Positions 28,102-35,303 of a stretch of 64,000 nucleotides of DNA are shown here, one piece after another (position 1 is the first letter of the stretch; the number at the start of each line of letters is the position of its first letter). The stretch is from AR12 sp036265915 (GTDB taxonomy: Bacteria; Methylomirabilota; Methylomirabilia; Rokubacteriales; CSP1-6). Position numbers and translations under genes: made by a program. The notes beneath the pieces are model-generated. The model worked only from the letters and a program-made list of their open reading frames with translations. It was not told the DNA's origin and searched no databases. The stretch covers positions 1-64,000 of the forward strand of contig DATAOC010000114.1 in the NCBI GenBank assembly GCA_036265915.1. The letters run 5' to 3'.

Positions 28102-29121
28102 TCAGGGCTTGTGGAAGCGCTCCACGCCGTCGCGGCCGAGCTCGCGGACGGCCCGTCCCTCGGCCTCGAGGAAGTTCAGGTGCGCCAGCGTCTCGCCGAT
28201 GGCGAAGCCGAGCTGGTGGGTGTCGAGCTCCCGCCGGAACAGCACGGGAATGAGCTCGGCGCCGCTCTTGGGCTCGATCAGCGCGTCCGCCGCTTCTGCC
28301 AGCCGCGCGTCGTGATGCTGCACCAGCGTCGACAGGCGGTGGTGCAGTCCGCGGAACGGCAGCCCGTGGGAGGGCAGGATCAGCGTGTCGGCCGGCAGCG
28401 TGAGAAAGCGTGCGAGCGAGTCGAGGTAGTAGCGCAGCGGATTCTCGCGCGGCCGCTCCGGCCACACGCTCACGTTGGTGGTGATGCGCGGCAAGACCTG
28501 ATCGCCAGCGATGAGCACGCGGGCCTCGTCCGAGAACAGGCACGCGTGCTCCGGCGAGTGCCCGCGCGCCGTGATGACGCGCCAGCGCCGACCGCCGACG
28601 CTGACCGTCTCGCCGTCGGCGATCGGCATGAAATGAAAGGGCAGGCCGCCGACGAGACCGGGATAGTGATTGCCGCGGGCGCGGATCTTGACGAGATGGT
28701 CCTCTCCGATGCCGTGCTTGCGATAGTGCACGACGCGGCGGTCGAGGTCGGCGTCGTCCCGGCTGCGCAAGGCATATTCAGCCGCCAGCCACTCGGTTTG
28801 CGTGCACCAGAGGTCGGCGGACCAGCGCTCGGTGAGCCACGACGCGTTCCCGATGTGATCGGGATGGAAGTGTGTCACGAGCACCCGACGGATCGGCTTG
28901 CCGTCGAGACCGTGGACGAACAGCTGCTCCCAGCGCTCGCGCGTTGGCGGCAGCGCCACGCCGGTATCGACCGCCGTCCAGCCGTCGCCGTCGGCCAGCA
29001 GCCACAGGTTGATGTGATCGAGCTGAAACGGCAGCGGCATCCGAAGCCACCGGATGCCGGGCGCCACCTCGATCGTCTGTGCGGCGTCCGGCGGCTGACT
29101 CCACGGATGCTCGAGGGCCAT
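28102..29121 (-). CDS. Metallo-beta-lactamase fold hydrolase
   Basis: 339 residues of the MBL superfamily with the zinc motif HFHPDH (THFHPDHIGNA), a second histidine in the ARGHSPEH segment, Asp in VLIAGDQVLPRI and a late histidine in LPSHGLPF, i.e. a complete dinuclear metal site. The final 90 residues, rich in His and Glu, form the helical C-terminal domain found in glyoxalase II/LACTB2-like members. It probably hydrolyses a thioester or ester. TAGACT (29128-29133) lies six bases before the ATG and no Shine-Dalgarno is visible. It follows the sugar-acid operon by 20 bases on the same strand, so read-through is possible. Confidence 0.88.
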   Translation of the reverse strand: MALEHPWSQPPDAAQTIEVAPGIRWLRMPLPFQLDHINLWLLADGDGWTAVDTGVALPPTRERWEQLFVHGLDGKPIRRVLVTHFHPDHIGNASWLTERWSADLWCTQTEWLAAEYALRSRDDADLDRRVVHYRKHGIGEDHLVKIRARGNHYPGLVGGLPFHFMPIADGETVSVGGRRWRVITARGHSPEHACLFSDEARVLIAGDQVLPRITTNVSVWPERPRENPLRYYLDSLARFLTLPADTLILPSHGLPFRGLHHRLSTLVQHHDARLAEAADALIEPKSGAELIPVLFRRELDTHQLGFAIGETLAHLNFLEAEGRAVRELGRDGVERFHKP

Positions 29122-29141
29122 GTCGAAAGTCTACCGTACCG

Positions 29142-30062
29142 TCAGGGACGCAGACCCGGCATGTCGAAGCCGTGCTGGGTCAGGTCGCCCACGAGCGAGA
29201 CCGTCTGCTGCGTCGTGAGCGCGACCAGCGGCGGTCGCACGGTCGCCCACTCCGGCATGCCGGACCAGTGGGCGACAGCTGCCTTGAGCGCGGGGATCAT
29301 CGGATACCTGGCGAACGTCCCGCGGATGACGTCGAGCCGCCCTTGCTGCGCATCGGCGTCGGCGTCGCGCCACGTGTCGTAGAGCCGGGCGATGGCGGCC
29401 GGATTGACGTTGGCGGTGGCGCTGATGCACCCGGCGCCGCCGTTGCGCATGCCGGCCAGCAGGAACGTCTCGGCACCGGGAAACACGTCGAACCCGGTGG
29501 ACGCGAAGCGATCGAGCATCGCCTTCGTGTGCGTCCAGTCGCCACCGGAGTCCTTGGCGCCCGCGATCACGCCGGGGTACGCCTTGAGCAGCCGCTCGAT
29601 GAGGCCAAGGCTGATCGGCACGTTCGACACGGGGGGGATGTGATACAGGTAGACGCGCAGCGCTGCGTCGGCCACGCGCTCGACGATCTCGGCGAAGCTG
29701 CGGAAGAGGCCGTCGTCACTCACGCCCTTGTAGTAGAAGGGCGGCAGCATGAGCACCCCGCCGCAGCCGAGCTTGACGGCGTGGCGGGTGAGTCGCACCG
29801 AATCGGTCAGCGCACAGCATCCCGTTCCCGGCATCATCCGCGCCGGATCGATCCCGGCCGCGATCAGGGCGTCGAGCAGCTCGATCTTCTCCTCGGTGCT
29901 GAGCGAGTTCGCCTCGGAATTCGTGCCGAACACGGCCAGGCCGACGTTCTGGGAGAGCAGCCAGCGGCACTGCCGCACGAACTGCGCGGCGTTGGGCGAC
30001 AGGTCCGCCTTGAACGGCGTGACGACGGGCGACAGCACGCCAGTGATGCGCTTGGTGCTCAC
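29142..30062 (-). CDS. DapA/DHDPS-family aldolase (2-keto-3-deoxy acid aldolase-like)
   Basis: 306 residues of the class I aldolase DHDPS/NAL family. The N-terminal GVLSPVVTPFKADLSPN and FGTNSEANSLSTEEKIELL (the GTxGE-like phosphate/carboxylate loop) lead to the tyrosine in YLYHIPPVSNV and the Schiff-base lysine in IAGAKDSGGDW. Members split 2-keto-3-deoxy sugar acids or make dihydrodipicolinate; the neighbouring dehydratase argues for the former. The GTG at 30062 overlaps the upstream stop as GTGA and has AAGGAG about nine bases before it, inside the dehydratase gene. It is the final gene of the alpha-hydroxyacid oxidase - cupin - dehydratase - aldolase unit. Confidence 0.88.
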   Translation of the reverse strand: MSTKRITGVLSPVVTPFKADLSPNAAQFVRQCRWLLSQNVGLAVFGTNSEANSLSTEEKIELLDALIAAGIDPARMMPGTGCCALTDSVRLTRHAVKLGCGGVLMLPPFYYKGVSDDGLFRSFAEIVERVADAALRVYLYHIPPVSNVPISLGLIERLLKAYPGVIAGAKDSGGDWTHTKAMLDRFASTGFDVFPGAETFLLAGMRNGGAGCISATANVNPAAIARLYDTWRDADADAQQGRLDVIRGTFARYPMIPALKAAVAHWSGMPEWATVRPPLVALTTQQTVSLVGDLTQHGFDMPGLRP

Positions 30063-31780
30063 GATGCGCGCTCCTTTCTGAGGAAGTCGAAATCGCAGCC
30101 GTGCTCGGCCTGCGTGACGGTATCCATGTACAGCTTTCCGTAGCCGCGAGCGGGCGGCGTGGCCGGCGGTTTCCACGCCGCGCGCCGACGGGCCAGGTCC
30201 GCCTCGTCGACGAGCAGGTCCAGCCGACGCTGCGCGACGCTCAGGCGGATGCGATCGCCGCTGCGCACGAGCGCCAGCGGTCCGCCGACTGCCGCCTCCG
30301 GCGAGACGTGGAGCACGATCGTGCCGTATGCCGTCCCGCTCATGCGCGCGTCCGAGATGCGAACCATGTCCTTGACTCCCGCGCGGGCGAGCTTGGCCGG
30401 AATCGGCAAGTACCCGGCCTCCGGCATCGCATAGCCGCTCTTCGGTCCGGCGTTCTGCAGCACCAGGAAGTCGTCGGCCGTGACGTCGAGGTCGGCGGCA
30501 TCGATGCGGCGGGCGAGGTCGTCGAGCGAGGAGAAGACGACCGCGCGTCCCTCGCGCTCGAACAGCCGGGGATCGGCGGCCGAGCGCTTGATGATGGCGC
30601 CGCTGGGCGCGAGCGTGCCGAACAGCGCGGCCAGCCCGCCCTGCTTCTGATACGGATCGTCGAGCCGCCGTACGACCGCGCGGTCGACCCAGCCGGGGGT
30701 GGCGGCGAGCCGGTCACCGAGGCTCTCGCCGGTCACCGTGAGGCAGTCGAGGTGCAGCAGCGGGGACAGCTCGCGCAGCACCGCGCCGACTCCGCCCGCC
30801 GCGTGAAGGTCCGACATGTAGTGCTGGCCGGTGGGCTTGAGATCCACGAGCACGGGCGTGGTGTCGCTCAGCTCGTTCAGCCGCGTGAGCGACACCGGCA
30901 CGCCCACGCGGCCGGCGATCGCGGTCAGGTGGATGAGCGCGTTCGTCGACCCGCCGATGGCGAGCAGGACGCGCAGCGCGTTCTCGATCGCTTGCGGCGT
31001 GATGATGGCGCTGGGCCGCGGCCCCGCCGCCGCCATGGCAACCGCGCGGCGACCGCTCGCCTCCGCCGCGCGCAGACGGTCGGCGTGCACGGCCGGGATC
31101 GCCGCCGTTCCCGGCAGTGTCATTCCGAGCGTCTCCGCGATGGATGCCATGGTCGAGGCAGTGCCCATGACCGCGCATGTTCCCGCCGTCGTGGCCAGGT
31201 TGCCCTCGATGTTCTCGATCTGCTCGGGCGTGAGCCCGCCCGCGCGGTACTTCGCCCAGAACCGTCGGCAGTCGGTGCACGCGCCGAGGCGTTCGCCCTC
31301 GAAGGGCATGGGCAGCATCGGCCCGGCGACGAGCTGGATGGCCGGGACGTCGGCCGAGGCGGCGCCCATCAGCTGCGCGGGAACGGTCTTGTCGCAGCCG
31401 CCGAGCAGGACCACGGCGTCCATGGGCTGGGCGCGGATCATCTCTTCGACGTCGATCGACATGAGGTTGCGGAACATCATGCTGGTCGGACTGAGAAACA
31501 CCTCGCCCAGCGAGATGGTCGGAAAGTCGATCGGCAGGCCGCCGGCGGCGACCACGCCGCGCTTGATTGCGTCCACCAGCTCCGGGAAGTGCCGATGGCA
31601 GTTGTTGAAGCCGGAGGCGGACTGGGCGATGCCGACCACGGGGCGCGCCAGCATCTCCGGGGAGTAGCCCATGGACTTGGCGAACGAGCGACGCAGGTAG
31701 AGCGAGAAGTCGGCGTCGCCGTAGTTCGTCAGCCCCCGCGCCAGCCCGTGCGGCGCGGGCACGCTCGCTGCGGGGTTCAC
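30059..31780 (-). CDS. IlvD/Edd-family dehydratase, sugar-acid type
   Basis: 573 residues of the Fe-S dehydratase family. Key blocks are GLTNYGDADFSLYLRRSF, VGIAQSASGFNNCHRHF, VLLGGCDKTVPAQLMGAAS, EGNLATTAGTCAVMGTASTM, GGSTNALIHLTAIAGR and ISDARMSGTAYGT. An unusual CTDC pair occurs in LGACTDCRRFWAKYRAG, which I do not place in a defined subfamily. It should dehydrate a sugar acid (arabinonate-like) to a 2-keto-3-deoxy acid for the downstream aldolase; valine synthesis is less likely in this context. The GTG at 31780 overlaps the cupin stop as GTGA. It is a distant paralogue of the YjhG-type enzyme at 19.4-21.4 kb. Confidence 0.9.
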   Translation of the reverse strand: MNPAASVPAPHGLARGLTNYGDADFSLYLRRSFAKSMGYSPEMLARPVVGIAQSASGFNNCHRHFPELVDAIKRGVVAAGGLPIDFPTISLGEVFLSPTSMMFRNLMSIDVEEMIRAQPMDAVVLLGGCDKTVPAQLMGAASADVPAIQLVAGPMLPMPFEGERLGACTDCRRFWAKYRAGGLTPEQIENIEGNLATTAGTCAVMGTASTMASIAETLGMTLPGTAAIPAVHADRLRAAEASGRRAVAMAAAGPRPSAIITPQAIENALRVLLAIGGSTNALIHLTAIAGRVGVPVSLTRLNELSDTTPVLVDLKPTGQHYMSDLHAAGGVGAVLRELSPLLHLDCLTVTGESLGDRLAATPGWVDRAVVRRLDDPYQKQGGLAALFGTLAPSGAIIKRSAADPRLFEREGRAVVFSSLDDLARRIDAADLDVTADDFLVLQNAGPKSGYAMPEAGYLPIPAKLARAGVKDMVRISDARMSGTAYGTIVLHVSPEAAVGGPLALVRSGDRIRLSVAQRRLDLLVDEADLARRRAAWKPPATPPARGYGKLYMDTVTQAEHGCDFDFLRKERAS

Positions 31781-32256
31781 GGCCGCGTGTCGTTCATGCC
31801 GAGCGCTCGCTCGATGCCGATCACGTCGTGCGGCCGTGCGAACGGCGTCGGAGCCGGCTCGCCCGCCGTGCGTGGCCGCCCGATCACCTTGAAGAACTCC
31901 TCCAGGCCGTGGGGCGAGATGACCCACAGCATGACGAGCTCCTCGGCGCTGTCGTTGACGATCTCGTGCTTGGCGTCGTGACCGAGGAAGCACGCGGTGC
32001 CCGGCACCAGCGTGTGGCGCTCGCCGTCCACCATCACGAAGCCGCGGCCGCGGAAGCAGATCTGCAGCTCCACCTGGTCGCCGTGCGAGTGCTCGCGCAC
32101 GCGCCCGCCAGGCGCGATCGTCTGGAAGCCCATCGAGAGGCCGGCATAGCCGGTGCGGTCGGGCGTCAGCTTCGGGTCGGCATGGCCGTTGGCCGGAACC
32201 GGCTGCCAGTACGATGGACCCTCGTGCGGCTGAACGACGACGGCGCGGTGGCTCAT
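31777..32256 (-). CDS. Cupin-domain protein
   Basis: 159 residues with a single RmlC-type cupin barrel. Motif 1 is the GGRVREHSHGDQVELQICFRG region (H-x-H-xn-E), and motif 2 is PGTACFLGHDAKHEIVND. The metal ligands are therefore present, suggesting an isomerase, lyase or sensor acting on a small organic acid. It sits two bases after the alpha-hydroxyacid oxidase stop and overlaps the dehydratase start, so it is embedded in the sugar-acid operon and may act as a lactonase or isomerase there, which is inference. ATG 32256 has AGGAAGGA about nine bases upstream. Confidence 0.82.
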   Translation of the reverse strand: MSHRAVVVQPHEGPSYWQPVPANGHADPKLTPDRTGYAGLSMGFQTIAPGGRVREHSHGDQVELQICFRGRGFVMVDGERHTLVPGTACFLGHDAKHEIVNDSAEELVMLWVISPHGLEEFFKVIGRPRTAGEPAPTPFARPHDVIGIERALGMNDTRP

Positions 32257-32258
32257 GG

Positions 32259-33347
32259 CTAGTATCCTTCCTGGCCGAGCAGGGGAAACGCACTGAAGAT
32301 GTGCGGCGGCGCGACGGGCGGCGCGCCGAGGTGCAGGTGCGTGGGTGTGAGCTCGGTGTAGCGCGTGACGCCGAGCAGACCGAGACAGATACGGATCTCG
32401 TCCTCCACCAGCTCCATCGCCCGCACGGCGCCCGCCGCGCCCGCCGCCGCGAGCCCGAGGCACGGCAGTCGCCCCATACCGACGAGGTCGGCGCCGAGCG
32501 CGATGGCTTTCACGACGTCGCTGCCGCGCTGAAAGCCGCCATCGACGATGATCTTCGCGCGCCCCTCCACCGCCTTCACGACCTCGGGCAGGACATCGGT
32601 CGAGCCGCGGCCGTGGTCGAGCTGGCGACCGCCGTGGTTGGAAACGTACACCGCGTCGACGCCGTGCTCGCAGGCGAGGGCCGCGTCCTCGCCGGTGGCG
32701 ATACCCTTGAGGATCAGGGGCACGCTATGGGTGTCCTTGAATCGCTTGACGTTGTCCCAGGACAGCGCGGCCTGGAAGTCGTGACCGGTCGCCCGCAGCC
32801 GCCAGGGCTTCACGAACCGCCGTGCGATGTCGCGCTCGCGCCGGCTGTACCACGCGGTGTCCACGGTGAGGCAGAACGCGGCGTAGCCGTGCTCGAGCGC
32901 GCGGCGGACGTGATCGTCCACGAAGGCGTCGTCGCCGCGGACGTACAGCTGGAAGATCCGGAAGTTGTCGGCCGCCTTGGCCACCGCCTCGAGTCCCGGG
33001 TTGCACACGTTGGACAGCATCTGCGGCACCCCGAACTCGGCCGAGGCCTGGGCCGCGGTGGCGCCGCCGCCCGGCGTGAACGATTCGATGGAGCCGATCG
33101 GCGCGAACATGACCGGCATGCGCACGGGGCGGCCGAGGAAGGTCGACGTCGAGTCGACCTTCGACACGTCGCGCAGCACGCGCGGACGAAACGCGATCGC
33201 GTCGAGGGCCAGGCGGTTCCGGCGCAGCGTCGTCTCGGTCTCGGTGCCGCCGGTCAGATAGTCCCATTCGCCGGCGGGCAGCCGGTTGCGGGCGGCGCGG
33301 ACGATCTCGTGCAGTGTCTGGAACCGGTCCTCGAGGCCGGAGCTCAT
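32259..33347 (-). CDS. FMN-dependent alpha-hydroxyacid oxidase/dehydrogenase
   Basis: 362 residues of the glycolate oxidase/lactate dehydrogenase family. The N-terminal AAR-like block with WDYLTGGTETETTL, APIGSIESFTPGGG, FRIFQLYVRGD, TVDTAWYSRRERDIARRF and ILKGIATGEDAALA lead to the active-site VSNHGGRQLDHGRGSTDVLPEV, with the catalytic His and flavin-binding Arg. It oxidises an L-2-hydroxy acid to the keto acid. The start has no Shine-Dalgarno; TATCCT (33355-33360) is seven bases upstream. It leads the sugar-acid operon and is divergent from the CoA-transferase gene across a 45-base spacer. Confidence 0.9.
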   Translation of the reverse strand: MSSGLEDRFQTLHEIVRAARNRLPAGEWDYLTGGTETETTLRRNRLALDAIAFRPRVLRDVSKVDSTSTFLGRPVRMPVMFAPIGSIESFTPGGGATAAQASAEFGVPQMLSNVCNPGLEAVAKAADNFRIFQLYVRGDDAFVDDHVRRALEHGYAAFCLTVDTAWYSRRERDIARRFVKPWRLRATGHDFQAALSWDNVKRFKDTHSVPLILKGIATGEDAALACEHGVDAVYVSNHGGRQLDHGRGSTDVLPEVVKAVEGRAKIIVDGGFQRGSDVVKAIALGADLVGMGRLPCLGLAAAGAAGAVRAMELVEDEIRICLGLLGVTRYTELTPTHLHLGAPPVAPPHIFSAFPLLGQEGY

Positions 33348-33354
33348 GGCGCTG

Positions 33355-33384
33355 AGGATAGCAGAAGCGGCGACGTGCTAGGCT
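33355..33384. promoter_or_regulatory. Compact divergent promoter pair
   Basis: Within a 45-base spacer, TATCCT (33355-33360, minus strand) lies seven bases from the alpha-hydroxyacid oxidase ATG, and TAGGCT (33379-33384, plus strand) lies eight bases from the CoA-transferase ATG. No Shine-Dalgarno is present for either gene. The -35 regions would overlap each other and are not consensus. Confidence 0.45.
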
Positions 33385-33392
33385 CTACCGCC

Positions 33393-34670
33393 ATGGAGGC
33401 CGCCCGCCCGTTCGTCGGTGTCGAAGTGGTGGAGTTCGGTCAGTTCATCGCGGTCCCGTTCTGTGCGCAGCTGCTCGCCGACGGCGGCGCGCACGTGACG
33501 AAGATCGAGTCGCTCGACGGGGACCCCGTGCGCCAGCTGTCACCGCTGGCGCCGGGCGAGACGCGCCACTTCATCTCGCGCAACCGCGGCAAGCACTCGC
33601 TGCCGCTCGATCTCCGGCATCCGCGGGCGCGCGAGGTCGTCGACCGCCTGCTCGCCCGGGCCGACGTCGTGCTCACGAACTTCCGCCCCGGGCTGGCGGA
33701 GGACATGGGCCTCGACGCCGCCACGCTGGCGCCGCGCTTTCCGCGGCTGATCGTCGGCAACGTCAGCGCGTTCGGCCGCCACGGCCCGGACGCCGCGCTG
33801 GCCGGCATGGATCTGGTCGTGCAGGCACGCAGCGGGCTCATGGCCTCGCTGGGAAAAGTTCGCGACGGCGTCCCGGCCACCGGCGAGGCGCCGGTGGCCG
33901 ACTACATCTGCGCGCTCTCGCTGGCCTTCGGCGTGACGGCGGCGCTGCTGCGCCGCGAGCGGACGGGGCGCGGCGGCGAGGTCGACGTCGCCCTCTTCAT
34001 GGCCGCCCTGCTCGCCCAGAACAACTCCCTCGTCCGGGTCACGTCGGTCGACGGACCGGTGCAGGCCGAGGCTCTCGAGCGGCTGAGGGAGCTGCGCGCG
34101 TCCGGTGCGTCGTTCGAGCAGCAGGCGGCCATCATTCCGTCCGCGCGCACAGCCGGCATGCTGAACGTCTACTTCCGCACGTACCCGACGAAGGACGAGG
34201 TCATCGGCATCGCCTGTGTGAGCCCGAGCCTGCAGCGAACGCTCATGGACACGCTCGGCCTCACCGACGACGCGCACGGGGGCGCGATCACGGACCGCGA
34301 GGCGCTGGAAACGCATTACGCCGCGCTCGGCAAGCGCGTGGAGGCGCTGCTCGGGTCGCGCACGAGTGCCGAGTGGAAGAAGATCTTCGACGCGCGCGGG
34401 CTGCCGGCGGCGGCCGTGCGATTCGCGGTCGAGATGTTCGACGACCCGCAGACTCGCGCCAACGGCTTTCTGTACGACCTGCCGCACCCGGCGCTCGGAC
34501 CCGTTCGCGTGCTGGCTCCGCCCGTGAAGATGGACGGGGACGGCTTCCGGCCGGGCGCCGCCACGCCGCCCTTCGGCAGCGAGGCGCGCAGCCTGCTGCT
34601 GCGCGCCGGATTCAGTGAGAGCGAGGTGGAGGTCCTGGTGGCCGCGAAGGTGACACGAACCAGCTTCTAG
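33393..34670 (+). CDS. CaiB/BaiF-family (type III) CoA transferase
   Basis: 425 residues with the family's opening GVEVVEFGQFIAVPFCAQLLADGGAHVTKIE, then RNRGKHSLPLDLRHP, DVVLTNFRPG, the catalytic aspartate in ALAGMDLVVQARSGLM and ADYICALSLAFGVTAALLRRERTGRGGEVDVAL. It moves CoA between a donor thioester and an organic acid via an enzyme-anchored mixed anhydride. Acceptor and donor are unknown. Two ends mark its transcription unit: a TAGGCT box eight bases before the ATG, and a stop interlocked with the opposing HAD gene's stop through CTAG. It is monocistronic. Confidence 0.9.
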   Translation: MEAARPFVGVEVVEFGQFIAVPFCAQLLADGGAHVTKIESLDGDPVRQLSPLAPGETRHFISRNRGKHSLPLDLRHPRAREVVDRLLARADVVLTNFRPGLAEDMGLDAATLAPRFPRLIVGNVSAFGRHGPDAALAGMDLVVQARSGLMASLGKVRDGVPATGEAPVADYICALSLAFGVTAALLRRERTGRGGEVDVALFMAALLAQNNSLVRVTSVDGPVQAEALERLRELRASGASFEQQAAIIPSARTAGMLNVYFRTYPTKDEVIGIACVSPSLQRTLMDTLGLTDDAHGGAITDREALETHYAALGKRVEALLGSRTSAEWKKIFDARGLPAAAVRFAVEMFDDPQTRANGFLYDLPHPALGPVRVLAPPVKMDGDGFRPGAATPPFGSEARSLLLRAGFSESEVEVLVAAKVTRTSF

Positions 34671-35299
34671 GCCAGCAGGTCGATGCCGACGAGCGCGCCC
34701 AGCTCCCGCAGGGCCTGCGCGGGCTCGCTCACCTTGATGGTGTGCATCCCGAGGGCTCGGGCGGCTTTGAGGTTCGTCCCGATGTCGTCCAGGAACGCGG
34801 CCTGCGGTGGCGCCACCCCGAGCTCGCGACAGATCAGGTGGTAGATGCGCGGATCGGGCTTCCGCATGCCGACCACGCGCGACTCGACGAACGCGTCGAA
34901 GTGTCGCGACAGCGGCGGCGGGTCACTCACCGGCTCGTCCGTCTTCCAGTTGTTCGTGAGCGCGCCGACACGGACACCGTGCTCGCGCAGCCGCGCGACG
35001 GCACGCAGCATCTCGGGACGCGGCCGCCCCGCCTCGGCGATGTACGCCATGAGCCGCGCCGCGCTCACCGTCACCCCGTGGGCCCGGCAGTCGCGCTCGA
35101 AGGGCTCGCACCACGCTTGCAGCGTGAGCTCGCCCCGTTCCAGCCGCGACCACGCGCCCGCCTCGCCACTGCCCACCACGGCGTGATTGATGGCGTTGGG
35201 CGGCAGCCCGTGATCCCGCTCGTAGCGGGCGATGGCGTGCAGCGGCGAGTCCTGGACGACGCCGCCGATGTCGAACACGACGGCCGCGATCGCGGCCAT
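34667..35299 (-). CDS. HAD-superfamily hydrolase (subfamily IA)
   Basis: 210 residues of the HAD fold: motif I VVFDIGGVVQ, in which the second aspartate of DxD is replaced by Gly (D-I-G), motif II threonine in GALTNNWKTD, lysine in GMRKPDPRIY and motif IV FLDDIGTNLKAA. The D-x-G form is common in the epoxide-hydrolase-N/ACAD10-like group and often indicates altered phosphatase activity. A role in small-phosphoester or phosphate-intermediate chemistry is plausible. It begins four bases after the stop of the large GAF gene, so it belongs to that minus-strand unit. The stop interlocks with the CoA-transferase stop. Confidence 0.85.
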   Translation of the reverse strand: MAAIAAVVFDIGGVVQDSPLHAIARYERDHGLPPNAINHAVVGSGEAGAWSRLERGELTLQAWCEPFERDCRAHGVTVSAARLMAYIAEAGRPRPEMLRAVARLREHGVRVGALTNNWKTDEPVSDPPPLSRHFDAFVESRVVGMRKPDPRIYHLICRELGVAPPQAAFLDDIGTNLKAARALGMHTIKVSEPAQALRELGALVGIDLLA

Positions 35300-35303
35300 C
35301 GAC

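Noticed and set aside
32214..34670. A long N-terminal extension of the CoA transferase
   Set aside because: The extension runs antisense to the alpha-hydroxyacid oxidase gene. Family homology begins at 33393.
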